Source: Nocardia sp. CNY236 (GTDB lineage: Bacteria > Actinomycetota > Actinomycetes > Mycobacteriales > Mycobacteriaceae). Taken from it: 64,000 bases of DNA. The notes under the pieces are model-generated. The model worked only from the letters and a program-made list of their open reading frames with translations, was not told the DNA's origin and did not search any database. The translations under genes were made by a program, and so were the position numbers. Location: the NCBI RefSeq assembly GCF_000482385.1, contig NZ_KI519393.1:28393-92392 (forward strand). The letters run 5' to 3'. This document shows, piece after piece, positions 34,145 through 43,296 of this stretch (its first letter is position 1; each line of letters opens with the position of its first letter).

Positions 34145-35305
34145 TTACCCCTTGAGCAGGGCACGGGACATGACGACCCGCTGGATCTGATTGGTGCCCT
34201 CGTAGATCTGGGTGATCTTGGCATCACGCATCATGCGTTCCACCGGGAAGTCGGTGGTGTAGCCCGCGCCGCCGAACAGCTGCACGGCATTCGTAGTGAC
34301 TTCCATGGCGACGTCGGAAGCGAAACATTTCGCGGCGGCGGAGATGAAGCCGAGGTTGCCCTCGCCGCGTTCGGCGCGCGCGGCGGAGGTGTACACCATC
34401 AGCCGGGCGGCCTCCACCTTCATCGCCATGTCGGCGAGCATGAATTGGGTGTTCTGGAAGTCGGCGATCGCCTTGCCGAACTGTTTGCGGTCTTTGGTGT
34501 AGGCGATGGCTGCATCCAACGCGCCTTGAGCGAGCCCAACCGCTTGGGCGCCGATGGTCGGTCGGGTGTGGTCGAGAGTCTGCAGCGCGGTCTTGAAACC
34601 GGTGCCGGGTTCGCCGATGATGCGGTCGCCCGGGATCCGGCAGTTCTCGAAGTAGAGTTCCGCGGTCGGCGAGCCCTTGATGCCGAGCTTGTGTTCCAGC
34701 GGGCCGACCACGAAGCCCTCGTCGTCCTTGTGCACGAGGAACGCCGAGATGCCATTGGCGCCCTTCTCCGCATCGGTCACCGCCATCACGGTGTACCAGG
34801 AGGATTTGCCACCGTTGGTGATCCAGCACTTGGAGCCGTTGATGATCCAGTCGTCACCCTCGCGCTTGGCCCGAGTCCGCATACTGGCGGCATCCGAACC
34901 CGCCTCGCGCTCGGACAGCGCGTACGAGGCCATCTCGCCACCGACGATGTCGGGTAGAACTTTCTGCTTCAGCTCTTCGGATCCGTTCAAGATCAGGCCC
35001 ATGGTGCCGAGCTTGTTGACCGCCGGGATCAGTGAGGAAGAGCCACATACTCGGGCAACCTCCTCGATCACGATGCAGGTGGCCACCGAATCGGCGCCTT
35101 GACCGCCATAGGCTTCGGGCACGTGCACGGCATTGAATCCGGCAGCCTTGAGCGCGGTCAGCGCCTCCTCGGGAAAGCGGGAATCCCCGTCGACGTCTTT
35201 GGCGTGCGGGGCGATCTCCTTCTCGCCGAGACCACGGATCGCCGCGCGCAGCTCATCGTGAAAATCCTCCAGCTTGAACAGGTCGAAATCGGGGTTTCCC
35301 GTCAT
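34145..35305 (-). CDS. fadE25: Acyl-CoA dehydrogenase FadE25
   Basis: The 386-residue flavoenzyme has ALSEREAGSDAASMRTRA, the substrate/FAD segment WITNGGKSSWYTVMAVT, RKQFGKAIADFQNTQFMLADM, and the C-terminal QIYEGTNQIQRVVMSRALL with the catalytic glutamate. It is nearly identical in layout to M. tuberculosis FadE25, and the following gene order (tetR aside) purE-purK-gtrA matches too. The ATG at 35305 has AGGAG upstream. It oxidises acyl-CoAs in beta-oxidation; chain-length preference cannot be read. Confidence 0.93.
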   Translation of the reverse strand: MTGNPDFDLFKLEDFHDELRAAIRGLGEKEIAPHAKDVDGDSRFPEEALTALKAAGFNAVHVPEAYGGQGADSVATCIVIEEVARVCGSSSLIPAVNKLGTMGLILNGSEELKQKVLPDIVGGEMASYALSEREAGSDAASMRTRAKREGDDWIINGSKCWITNGGKSSWYTVMAVTDAEKGANGISAFLVHKDDEGFVVGPLEHKLGIKGSPTAELYFENCRIPGDRIIGEPGTGFKTALQTLDHTRPTIGAQAVGLAQGALDAAIAYTKDRKQFGKAIADFQNTQFMLADMAMKVEAARLMVYTSAARAERGEGNLGFISAAAKCFASDVAMEVTTNAVQLFGGAGYTTDFPVERMMRDAKITQIYEGTNQIQRVVMSRALLKG

Positions 35306-35444
35306 CAGGCTCAACTCCTGGTCGTCGGTGGTGATCGCCGGATTCCCACAGCGCACGGTCAGCACACAGCAAATGGATCGGCACTCAGTGCCACTGTACG
35401 TGGACCTGACAACTAGCGCACCCTAACTACATGGGAAAACGACA

Positions 35445-35459
35445 TGGCACATGGTGCCA
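35445..35459. promoter_or_regulatory. Palindrome upstream of fadE25
   Basis: TGGCAC-ATG-GTGCCA is a perfect 6-3-6 palindrome lying 140 bases before the fadE25 ATG and 24 bases after the tetR stop. A looser repeat GTGACAT...ATGTATCAC follows at 35466-35488. Either could be an operator for the TetR protein encoded next door. Confidence 0.35.
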
Positions 35460-35482
35460 GATATGTGACATTTCGGTATGTA

Positions 35483-36169
35483 TCACAGAGTACCGAGCTT
35501 GCGGATCAGTAGATCGGCGACCTGTCTCGGCGCAGCGTCGCGGGGAAAGACGGCAAGGACCATCTCGTCGGCGCGCGCCGCGCGCGCGGCGCCGCGTGGA
35601 ATCGCCGCCAACTCCGCACGCAGGTCCGATGCCCCCGCGGCAGACTCCCCGCGCACCATACGGCGCAGGAGATAGTTGTGCGTTGCCGTCACTGCCGCAG
35701 TGAACTGCACTCTCGACAGGTCCGGCACATCGGGCAGTCGCTCCCGCAAGTAGTCGGTGAACAGCCGCTGGTAGCGGAAGACCGTGACGATCTCCCGCTC
35801 ACGCAGAGCCGGAGCCCGGCGCACCACCTGATACCGCCGTGCCGCGATCTCGCGCCATTGCGTGAAGCGCTCGAACACTTGCACGGCCGCCGCGCACACC
35901 GCCTCCCACGGGTCCTCCCCGGACGCCGACAGGTACTCCTGGGCCTGCTCCAACTGGAACTCGTGATCGGCGAAGATCACGTCCTCCTTCGACCGGAATT
36001 GCCGAAAGAAAGTACGCCGCGAGATCCCAGCGGCTTCGGCGATCTCGTCCACCGTCGTTGCCTCGTAGCCTTGCTCGGCGAACAACCGTAACGCCTGATC
36101 CACCACTGTGAGCCGAAAGTGGGCAGTATCGCCCTCACCCCGGGACCGCGTGATATCACCAATAGTCAC
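35483..36169 (-). CDS. TetR-family transcriptional regulator
   Basis: The 228-residue protein has the TetR helix-turn-helix (LFAEQGYEATTVDEIAEAAGISRRTFFRQFRSKEDVI in overlapping parts) at residues 30-66 and a ligand domain with FERFTQWREIAARRYQVV. It starts at GTG 36169. It lies between fadE25 and purE, a place that is empty or different in M. tuberculosis as I recall, and may control fadE25, which is downstream on the same strand. Confidence 0.88.
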   Translation of the reverse strand: MTIGDITRSRGEGDTAHFRLTVVDQALRLFAEQGYEATTVDEIAEAAGISRRTFFRQFRSKEDVIFADHEFQLEQAQEYLSASGEDPWEAVCAAAVQVFERFTQWREIAARRYQVVRRAPALREREIVTVFRYQRLFTDYLRERLPDVPDLSRVQFTAAVTATHNYLLRRMVRGESAAGASDLRAELAAIPRGAARAARADEMVLAVFPRDAAPRQVADLLIRKLGTL

Positions 36170-36223
36170 ACATTCACCGTAGTCAGGGTCGCATACCCGA
36201 CCGTCGAACGCGCCGACACGGGC

Positions 36224-36739
36224 TCAGCCCAGCAGCTTGGCGCGCAGGGCATCGTCCTTGTCCAGCACCATTTGCTCCAGTCCAGCCTGGAACCGCCGCA
36301 TCCGGTCGCGCAGCCCCGGGTCGGCTGCAGCGAGAATACGTACGGCGAGCAAACCCGCATTGCGGGCGCCACCGATGGACACCGTGGCCACCGGGACCCC
36401 GGCAGGCATCTGCACGATGGACAACAACGAATCCATGCCGTCGAGATGTTTCAGCGCAACAGGTACGCCGATCACCGGCAGTGGGGTGGCCGCAGCGACC
36501 ATGCCCGGCAGGTGGGCCGCGCCCCCGGCGCCGGCTATGATGACCTGCACCCCCCGGCCTGCGGCGTCACGCGCGTAGTCGAGCATGCGCTGCGGCGTGC
36601 GGTGCGCAGAGACGACGCCCACCTCGAAGCGAATCCCGAATTCTGCCAACGCCTGCGCTGCGGCCTCCATGGTGGGCCAGTCGGAGTCGCTGCCCATGAT
36701 CAGGCCGACGACCGGGGTCTCGGCTACTGCGTCACTCAT
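36224..36739 (-). CDS. purE: N5-carboxyaminoimidazole ribonucleotide mutase
   Basis: The 171-residue class I PurE carries GLIMGSDSDWPTMEAAA (phosphate and CAIR binding), SAHRTPQRMLDYA with the catalytic histidine, and GAGGAAHLPGMVAA. It moves the carboxyl group from N5 to C4 of the imidazole in purine synthesis, using the product of PurK. The ATG at 36739 lies inside the end of purK (8-base overlap), so the two are translationally coupled. Confidence 0.95.
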   Translation of the reverse strand: MSDAVAETPVVGLIMGSDSDWPTMEAAAQALAEFGIRFEVGVVSAHRTPQRMLDYARDAAGRGVQVIIAGAGGAAHLPGMVAAATPLPVIGVPVALKHLDGMDSLLSIVQMPAGVPVATVSIGGARNAGLLAVRILAAADPGLRDRMRRFQAGLEQMVLDKDDALRAKLLG

Positions 36740-37952
36740 GCGGATCCCATCCGTCGCTCCAGACCGCGTGCGACATCCAGTGCGCCGCACGCTCTGCCTT
36801 CTCTCGAACCTCGGCCACGGTGTCGCCGAGAATGTTGACATGTCCGATCTTGCGGTCGGGCCGCTCGGCCTTGCCGTAGAGGTGCACCTTCGCGTCGGGC
36901 ATCCTGGCGAACAGGTGGTGCAGCCGCTCGTCCATCGACATGGCAGGAGCCTGGGCCGCACCGAGAATGTTGGCCATCACGGTGACCTCCGCCAGTGGAG
37001 TGGTGTCCCCGAGTGGGTAGTCGAGCACAGCGCGCAGGTGCTGCTCGAATTGCCCGGTGCGGGCGCCATCCATCCCCCAGTGCCCCGAGTTGTGCGGACG
37101 CATGGCCAGTTCGTTCACCAAGAGCTGCCCGCTTTCGGTCTCGAACAACTCCACGGCCATGACGCCGGCGACACCGAGTTGCTCGGCGAGGTTCAGCGCC
37201 ATGGCCTCCGCCGCGGTTGCCGTTTCCTCGGCCAGATCGGGGGCAGGGGCGATCACCACCGCGCATTGCCCGTTACGTTGCACGGTCTCCACCACCGGCC
37301 AGGTTGCCGCCTGCCCGAACGGCGACCGGGCCACCATCGCCGACAGCTCTCTCTTCAGGGCGATCCTGGCTTCGGCGAGCAGCGGAATGCCGCGCGAGAG
37401 TTGTTCGGAGACGATCGCCTCGGCCTCCCCGAGAGAATTCGGCAACCATACGCCGCGACCGTCGTAGCCGCCGCGGATCGCCTTCACCACGATCGGCCCC
37501 GCGTGCTCCTGGGCGAACCGGGTGACGTCGGCCGTCGACGCCACGGGCGCGAACGCGGGCACCGGCAGTCCCAACTCACTCAGCTTGGTGCGCATCGCCA
37601 GCTTGTCCTGGGCGTATATCAACGCGGTCGGGGGCGGTTGTACATTCACCCCCTCGGCGCGCAGCATCTGCAGATGCGCGGTCGGCACCTGTTCGTGGTC
37701 GAACGTCACTGCATGTGAACCGACCGCGGCCTTACGCAGGGCGGCCAGATCGGCATGACTGCCGAACACCACCTCGGGGCTTACTTGAGCAGCCGGATCC
37801 TCTGGCCGCTCGGCGAGCACGCGCAACCGCTGGCCCAGCATGATCGCCGCCTGGTGTGTCATGCGCGCCAGCTGACCGCCACCGATCATGGTGACGATGG
37901 GCATTGCCGATGGATCGAAGGGACGTACACTCACGTCGGACAATATTGTCAT
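36732..37952 (-). CDS. purK: N5-carboxyaminoimidazole ribonucleotide synthase
   Basis: The 406-residue ATP-grasp enzyme has TMIGGGQLARMTHQAAI at the N-terminus, VVKAIRGGYDGRGVWL (ATP loop), ELFETESGQLLVNELAMRPHNSGHW and the C-terminal LGDTVAEVREKAERAA. It makes N5-CAIR from AIR, bicarbonate and ATP. I use the ATG at 37952; the first 15 residues are variable and an internal ATG at 37904 is also close to the conserved start. It is divergent from gtrA with only 39 bases between, so both promoters overlap. Confidence 0.94.
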   Translation of the reverse strand: MTILSDVSVRPFDPSAMPIVTMIGGGQLARMTHQAAIMLGQRLRVLAERPEDPAAQVSPEVVFGSHADLAALRKAAVGSHAVTFDHEQVPTAHLQMLRAEGVNVQPPPTALIYAQDKLAMRTKLSELGLPVPAFAPVASTADVTRFAQEHAGPIVVKAIRGGYDGRGVWLPNSLGEAEAIVSEQLSRGIPLLAEARIALKRELSAMVARSPFGQAATWPVVETVQRNGQCAVVIAPAPDLAEETATAAEAMALNLAEQLGVAGVMAVELFETESGQLLVNELAMRPHNSGHWGMDGARTGQFEQHLRAVLDYPLGDTTPLAEVTVMANILGAAQAPAMSMDERLHHLFARMPDAKVHLYGKAERPDRKIGHVNILGDTVAEVREKAERAAHWMSHAVWSDGWDPHE

Positions 37953-37991
37953 GTCCGACGCAAATGATCGGTACCGGTACACTCCGCTGTT

Positions 37992-38531
37992 GTGTCTTTC
38001 GTCGACGGCGTGGTCAGCGTCCTCCCCGAGCCGCTGCAGGGAATCGCATACCGGCATAGGGAATTGATCAAATTCGCGGTCGTCGGCGCGACCACCTTCG
38101 TGATCGACACCGGACTGTTCTTCATGCTGAAGTGGACGGTACTCGCGGAGAAACCGGTCACAGCCAAGATCATCGCCGGGGTCATTGCGGTGATCGCGTC
38201 CTACATTCTGAATCGGGAATGGTCGTTCAAGCATCGAGGCGGACGCGAACGCCATCACGAAGCGCTCCTGTTCTTCGGCGTCAGCGGCGTGGGCGTCGTG
38301 CTGTCGTTCACCCCGCTGATCATCTCCAGCTACGTCTTCGATCTACGCCAGCCCAATGTGAGCTTCACCGTCGAGAACATCGCCGACTTCATCAGCGCGT
38401 TCATCATCGGCAACCTCCTCCAGATGAGCTTCCGGTTCTGGGCGATGCGCCGCTGGGTCTTCCCCGACGAAATGAGCGACTTCGACGCGGAATTCGAAGA
38501 CCTCGTCGAAGAGGAACTCGGCCGAAGTTGA
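37992..38531 (+). CDS. GtrA-family membrane protein (Rv3277-like)
   Basis: The 179-residue protein has four hydrophobic helices (LIKFAVVGATTFVIDTGLFF, KIIAGVIAVIASYILNREW, LLFFGVSGVGVVLSFTPLI, FIIGNLLQMSFRFWAMRRW). These fit the GtrA/DPMS flippase-like family that helps move polyprenyl-phosphate sugars across the membrane in cell-wall glycan synthesis. It starts with GTG 37992. Its acidic tail (DEMSDFDAEFEDLVEEEL) is common in actinobacterial members. Position next to purK matches M. tuberculosis. Confidence 0.88.
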   Translation: MSFVDGVVSVLPEPLQGIAYRHRELIKFAVVGATTFVIDTGLFFMLKWTVLAEKPVTAKIIAGVIAVIASYILNREWSFKHRGGRERHHEALLFFGVSGVGVVLSFTPLIISSYVFDLRQPNVSFTVENIADFISAFIIGNLLQMSFRFWAMRRWVFPDEMSDFDAEFEDLVEEELGRS

Positions 38532-38532
38532 A

Positions 38533-39840
38533 TCACCGCGGCTCGGGCGCCACCGAGTTCGACGAACGGTGTTTCACCGATCCGAGGAACACCGCGAACA
38601 GCGCGGGCTTACGCCGCTGCAGTTCGAGCCTTCCGCCGTCCGCTTCGACGAGCGCTCGAGCCAGCGCCAGTCCCACACCGGTCGAACCGCCACCGGAGAA
38701 TCCCCGATCGAAGATGTGTGGCGCCAGTTCGTCGCACACCCCCTCGCCTTCGTCGGCGACCTCGACACACACCAGAGGATCGCAATTGGCTCCAGGCAAT
38801 ACCGTCCGCACCGACACTGTGCAGTCTCCGGCGCCATGCACGAGCGCATTGTCGACCAGCACGGTCACCGCCTCGCGTAACCGCGAACCGGTCATCGGCG
38901 CGCGCAGCGACCCGTCGCCGGTCAACGACAGCGACCGCCCCGCCTCCGTGAACGGGTGCGTCCATTCGGTGACCACACGGCGCAACTCGTCCATGACCTG
39001 AACCGGGTCCCGGTCGGCCGCATCCTCGGACCGAGAGGCGCGCACCAGGTCGTCGATCGCATCGGTGAGCCGATCCACCTGCGCCATCGCCTCGTCGGCC
39101 TCGTGCACGACCTCCGGGTCGTTGTGGGCGGACAACTCGTCCAGACGCAGCCGCACCGCGGTCAACCGGCTGCGCAACTGATGGGAAACGTCGGCAACGA
39201 GGGCGTGTTCGCGTTGAAGTCGTCCGGCGATTTCGACGGTAGCCGAGTCGAGGACGTCGGAGACCCGGTCGAGTTCGGCAATGCCGTGCCGGCGGGGATC
39301 GGGCCGAAAGTCGCCCATCGCCAACCGTGCGGCGCGCGCTGCTACGTCGCGAAGCGGGTAGGCCACCCGGCGGGCGGTAACGACGGCGACCGAGATGGCC
39401 GCGCCCAGCGAAGCGAGCATCGCCAAGGCCACCACCGCGACCGCCTGCCGTTGCATCGCGTGCACCGGCGCGGACGGCACCTCCAAACGCAACGACCCGG
39501 AGGTGCCCATCGACAGCGACTCGACCAGTGGGTCGGGCACCTCGGCCACCCCCACATCGCGTCGGGATGCACTGTCTTCCGCCGACGGGTAGATGATGGT
39601 GAGTCTGCCGTCGTCGGGCACCAACGGCGCCACCGACCGAATATCCAGCTCACCGACCACCGCGCCATCCGTGGTCTCCTGGGCGATGAGCTCCGCGGCG
39701 ATCCGGTCCAACCGACTCTGCAGATCGCTACGCGTGATGTCGTCCACCCACGACCATGCGGTGTAGATGAGTGGCACGCCGAGCACCACCGTGGTGAGCG
39801 CCAACACGGTGAGCATCGAGCGAAGAATCCGACGACGCAC
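38533..39840 (-). CDS. Two-component sensor histidine kinase (HisKA type)
   Basis: The 435-residue membrane kinase has one helix at residues 8-30, an extracellular sensor of about 100 residues, a second helix (VVALAMLASLGAAISVAVV), a HAMP domain (AYPLRDVAARAARLAMGDF), the phospho-acceptor histidine in LVADVSHQLRSRLTAVRLRLDEL, and the ATP domain with LVDNALVHG, VADEGEGVCDELAPHIFDRG and GGGSTGVGLALARALVEADGG. It starts with GTG 39840, one base after the regulator's stop. It ends one base from gtrA, convergent. The signal is unknown. Confidence 0.92.
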   Translation of the reverse strand: MRRRILRSMLTVLALTTVVLGVPLIYTAWSWVDDITRSDLQSRLDRIAAELIAQETTDGAVVGELDIRSVAPLVPDDGRLTIIYPSAEDSASRRDVGVAEVPDPLVESLSMGTSGSLRLEVPSAPVHAMQRQAVAVVALAMLASLGAAISVAVVTARRVAYPLRDVAARAARLAMGDFRPDPRRHGIAELDRVSDVLDSATVEIAGRLQREHALVADVSHQLRSRLTAVRLRLDELSAHNDPEVVHEADEAMAQVDRLTDAIDDLVRASRSEDAADRDPVQVMDELRRVVTEWTHPFTEAGRSLSLTGDGSLRAPMTGSRLREAVTVLVDNALVHGAGDCTVSVRTVLPGANCDPLVCVEVADEGEGVCDELAPHIFDRGFSGGGSTGVGLALARALVEADGGRLELQRRKPALFAVFLGSVKHRSSNSVAPEPR

Positions 39841-39841
39841 G

Positions 39842-40519
39842 TCAGTCGGTGTTCAGACGGAAGCCGACACCACGGACGGTGACCAGGCGCCGTTCGGCCA
39901 GTGGGCCTTCGTCACCGATCTTGCGGCGCAGCCACGACATGTGCATGTCCAAGGTCTTGGAGCCGCGCAGCTCGGCGTCCCCCCACACCTCGCGCAGAAT
40001 GGTCTCCCTGGGCACCACTTGGCCCGCCCGATCGATCAGCACTTTCAGCAGCTCGTATTCCTTGTTGGCCAAGTTGATCTCGACACCATTGACCAACACC
40101 CGACGTGCCGCCGGTTCCAAGCGGATTCCGCCGACTTCGACAGTGTCGTCGCAGATCCCGCTGCGCCGCAGCAGTGCTCGAACTCGAGCGAGTAGTTCGG
40201 CGAGCCGGAACGGTTTGCCGACGTAGTCGTCGGCGCCAGCGTCCAGACCCACCACGAAGTCCACCTCGTCGGTACGAGCGGTGAGCATCAACACGGCCAG
40301 ATCAGCACCGCGAGCGCGCACCTGGCGACACACTTCGAGCCCGTCCATGCCGGGCAGGCCCAGGTCCAGGATGAGCAGATCGTGACTACCCGCAAGTGCC
40401 CGCCGCAGCACCGACGGGCCGAAGCTCTCGATGGTTACCGAATACCCCTCGCGGCCGAGAGCCCGGGACAACGGGGCAGCGATGGCCTCGTCGTCCTCGG
40501 CCAGCAATACAGCGGTCAT
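39842..40519 (-). CDS. OmpR/PhoB-family response regulator
   Basis: The 225-residue protein has a receiver domain (LLAEDDEAIAAPL acidic pocket, phospho-acceptor aspartate in LILDLGLPGMDG, LTARTD, DDYVGKPF) and a winged-helix output domain (NKEYELLKVLIDRAGQVVPRE, LDMHMSWLRRKIGDEGPLAERR, VRGVGFRLN). It is upstream of and co-transcribed with the kinase. This pair sits between gtrA and the PH-domain gene, which are neighbours in M. tuberculosis as I recall, so it looks like an insertion in the nocardial lineage or a loss in the other. Confidence 0.93.
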   Translation of the reverse strand: MTAVLLAEDDEAIAAPLSRALGREGYSVTIESFGPSVLRRALAGSHDLLILDLGLPGMDGLEVCRQVRARGADLAVLMLTARTDEVDFVVGLDAGADDYVGKPFRLAELLARVRALLRRSGICDDTVEVGGIRLEPAARRVLVNGVEINLANKEYELLKVLIDRAGQVVPRETILREVWGDAELRGSKTLDMHMSWLRRKIGDEGPLAERRLVTVRGVGFRLNTD

Positions 40520-40535
40520 ACCCCCAGGTTACGGC

Positions 40536-41081
40536 TCAGCGCCAACTCCGGTTGTCGTCCGAGCGCTCGTCGCGCCCGTTGTGATGGCGCTCCACTTCGA
40601 ACACCTGGTGATACAGCAACGAATGTACGTGCTGAACCGAGGGTATGTCGTCGTACTCCAGCGGCTCGGAGGAGGACGACTCGATGATCAGCGTCCCGGT
40701 CCCGAGCAACCGATCGAACAATCCGTGCCGGAACTGCACACTGGAGATCCGACTCATCGGAATGTCGATCCCGCTGTGAGTGATCACCCCTTCGCGCACC
40801 AGAACTCTGCGGTCGGTGACGATGAAATGCGTCGACTTCCAACTGACAACCGGTGCGACACAACGCCATACGAGAATTACCAGATAGGTCGCGAGCACCA
40901 CGAGCAGCACCGCCGACCGGGCAGTGCCTTCGACCGTCCGGGAGACGACCCCTGCGGTGAAACCGGCGAGTGCAGTGGCGGCGAAGAGCGTCGCGATCGG
41001 CCAGAAGAGCATCTTCCAATGCGGATGACGGTGGAGCACGAGGTGTTCATCGGGCGCCAGCACATCCTCCGGATAACCCAT
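40536..41081 (-). CDS. PH-domain (bPH2/DUF304) membrane protein (Rv3278c-like)
   Basis: The 181-residue protein begins MGYPEDVLAPDEHLVLHRHPHWK, the classic N-terminus of this group, then has two hydrophobic helices (LFWPIATLFAATALAGFTAG, AVLLVVLATYLVILVWRC) and the bacterial PH domain (THFIVTDRRVLVREGVITHSG, IPMSRISSVQFRHGLFDRLLG). ATG 41081 is preferred to the GTG at 41090 by that comparison. Function is unknown; proteins like this are membrane-associated. Confidence 0.88.
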   Translation of the reverse strand: MGYPEDVLAPDEHLVLHRHPHWKMLFWPIATLFAATALAGFTAGVVSRTVEGTARSAVLLVVLATYLVILVWRCVAPVVSWKSTHFIVTDRRVLVREGVITHSGIDIPMSRISSVQFRHGLFDRLLGTGTLIIESSSSEPLEYDDIPSVQHVHSLLYHQVFEVERHHNGRDERSDDNRSWR

Positions 41082-41268
41082 GCCAGGCACCCTACCGGGT
41101 GTCGATGCCCGAACTGCGGACAGCGCAGCGCGTCATACTGCACAATCGTCACCCTGCATGTGACGATTTCGCGCAGTAGCTCTGTCCGGTTCCACCCCCG
41201 CCCGCGAGCACCGCACAACCCTCGGCTCGACATCACCACCGAATCCGACCGTGGAGGAATGCCTGACC

Positions 41269-42216
41269 ATGGACCTGACCCAGCTGGAAATCCTGACCGA
41301 ACTCGAACCGGTGGCCGAGCAGTATCTCAATCGGCACCTGTCGATGGCGAAAGACTGGAACCCACACGAATACGTTCCATGGACCCAAGGCCACAATTTC
41401 GCCGCCATGGGCGGCAAGGACTGGGCTCCGGAGCAATCGCAGTTGAGCGAGGTGGCCAAGGTTGCCATGATCACCAACCTGCTCACCGAAGACAACCTGC
41501 CCTCCTACCACCGGGAGATCGCGCAGAACTTCTCCGAAGCGGGAGCATGGCGCACCTGGGTGGATCGCTGGACCGCCGAGGAGAACCGCCACGGCATCGT
41601 CATGCGTGACTATTTGGTTGTCACCCGCGGTGTGGATCCGGTGGCGCTCGAAGAAGCTCGAATGATCCACATGACCAATGGCGCCCAATCGCCGGACGGC
41701 TGGGGCGGGTTCCTGGAGGGGGTCGCCTACGTCACCTTCCAGGAACTGGCGACCCGCGTGTCGCACCGCAATACCGGCAAGGCGTGCAACGACCCGGTTG
41801 CCGAACGCATGCTGCAGCGCATCGCCGCGGATGAGAATCTGCACATGGTGTTCTATCGATCCCTTTGTGGGGCGGCGCTCGATCTGACGCCCGACCAGGC
41901 GATGCCCGCGATCACCAAGATCGTGACGAATTTCCTGATGCCCGGCGCCGGGATGCCCAACTTCCGGCGCAACAGTGTGGTGATGGCCAAGCACGGCATC
42001 TACGATCTGCGCCAGCACCTGGAAGAAGTCATCCAGCCGGTGCTCAAGCAGTGGGATGTCTTCGATCGGTCCGATTTCGGCCCGCGTGGCGAGCAGGCGC
42101 GCGACACGCTCGGCCAATTCGTGGCGAAGCTCGACAACGACGTGGTCAGGTTCGAAGAGCAACGCGATCGGGCGCTCGCTCGCGACGCCGCGCGCGGCCT
42201 CTCACACCAGCTCTGA
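41269..42216 (+). CDS. Acyl-ACP/acyl desaturase (DesA-like ferritin fold)
   Basis: The 315-residue soluble di-iron protein has the two ExxH motifs: EENRH (WTAEENRHGIVMRDYL, near 110) and DENLH (AADENLHMVFYRSL, near 195), with the first-ligand EDNLPSYHREI. It matches DesA2-type mycobacterial stearoyl-ACP desaturases, which introduce a double bond into acyl chains with O2 and ferredoxin. The ATG at 41269 has GGAGG upstream; a GTG six codons before it carries that ribosome site inside the codon run. It is divergent from the PH-domain gene and has no M. tuberculosis counterpart at this place, as I recall. Confidence 0.88.
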   Translation: MDLTQLEILTELEPVAEQYLNRHLSMAKDWNPHEYVPWTQGHNFAAMGGKDWAPEQSQLSEVAKVAMITNLLTEDNLPSYHREIAQNFSEAGAWRTWVDRWTAEENRHGIVMRDYLVVTRGVDPVALEEARMIHMTNGAQSPDGWGGFLEGVAYVTFQELATRVSHRNTGKACNDPVAERMLQRIAADENLHMVFYRSLCGAALDLTPDQAMPAITKIVTNFLMPGAGMPNFRRNSVVMAKHGIYDLRQHLEEVIQPVLKQWDVFDRSDFGPRGEQARDTLGQFVAKLDNDVVRFEEQRDRALARDAARGLSHQL

Positions 42217-42246
42217 GGCGGTGGCGGCGACGTCTGTCGTGGGCGG

Positions 42247-43047
42247 TCACCTCGCTGCGCGCACGTGGGTGACATCGGCCGCGGACACCGCCTGATCACC
42301 GATGATCAGCCGACCGGCGTCGTCGATATCCTCGGCGATGCCGGTCAAGCGCTGACCGCCCGGCAATTCGGCGCGGACCAGCATTCCGATCGTGGCGCAC
42401 CGCTCGCGGTAGGCAGCGGCCAGATCGTTCGTCGCCCAGCCGGCGTCGCGCCAGGCGGTGAAACGTCGCGCGAACTCGGCCAACAGTGAGCGAACGAGCA
42501 CCGTGCGATCGGTTTCCTTCGCACCGGCGAGAATGAGCGAGGTGGCATACGGCACCGGCAGTTCCGAATCGGTCAGGCTCACATTGAGTCCGATACCGAC
42601 CACCACCGCTGGCTCGGCGCCGCCGGTTGCCACCTCGGCAAGAATTCCCGCGACCTTGCGGTCGTCGATCAACACGTCATTGGGCCACTTCAGATCCGCG
42701 ACCACGCCCGCGGTCGTCCGCAGCGCATCGACCACCGCGATGCCGGTCAGCAGCGACAGCCAGGCCAGTGCCGCGGGGTCGACCCCCGGCAATCGCACCA
42801 GCAGCGACATGGCAATCTGCGAGCGCGGCGGACTGACCCAGGTTCGCGCATGCCGGCCGCGACCGTGCAGTTGGGTCTCCGCCAGCAACACGACGTGATC
42901 GGCGCCCGGCTCGGCTGCACGCGCGATCAGGTCCGTATTCGTGGACCCGGTGGATTCCACGACGTCGACCCCGGAAAAGAACGCCAGTTCCGGCGACTCG
43001 ACAACGCTGCGTTGCAATTGCTCTGCATCCAACGGTGGCCTCTGCAC
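42247..43047 (-). CDS. birA: Biotin-[acyl-CoA carboxylase] ligase
   Basis: The 266-residue group I ligase has the biotin-adenylate motif GRGRHARTWVSPPRSQIAMS, the early VESTGSTNTDLIARA, KWPNDVLIDDRKVAGIL (biotin-contact lysine) and VVGIGLNVSL. It lacks an N-terminal helix-turn-helix, so it is a ligase only. It attaches biotin to AccA3 (EAMKM motif, same window). GTG 43047 start. It is divergent from accD5 over 249 bases, as in M. tuberculosis. Confidence 0.93.
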   Translation of the reverse strand: MQRPPLDAEQLQRSVVESPELAFFSGVDVVESTGSTNTDLIARAAEPGADHVVLLAETQLHGRGRHARTWVSPPRSQIAMSLLVRLPGVDPAALAWLSLLTGIAVVDALRTTAGVVADLKWPNDVLIDDRKVAGILAEVATGGAEPAVVVGIGLNVSLTDSELPVPYATSLILAGAKETDRTVLVRSLLAEFARRFTAWRDAGWATNDLAAAYRERCATIGMLVRAELPGGQRLTGIAEDIDDAGRLIIGDQAVSAADVTHVRAAR

Positions 43048-43296
43048 ACCGGCAGGTTACCCGTCGGGCCGGGTACTACCCAGCCAATTCGTAGGCGCCG
43101 AGAATCCCATTCTCCCTCGACTTCGAAGCCGGGCTCCAGATCATCCGGAGACCACGGGCCGGCGATACTTGTTTTCCGCCGCCCAACCGACCAGGGGATT
43201 CGCCCATCGGAACAAGGATCTAGCTGCGGTTTTCTACCCGCTGGTAGCTGGACTGGGTTGGAGGGCAGGCGCTGGTACTCGTTACACTCCGGAGCC

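Noticed and set aside
36740..36961. 74-residue N-terminal extension of PurE
   Set aside because: It is purK read in another frame; PurE proteins start near MSDAVAETPVVGLIMG.
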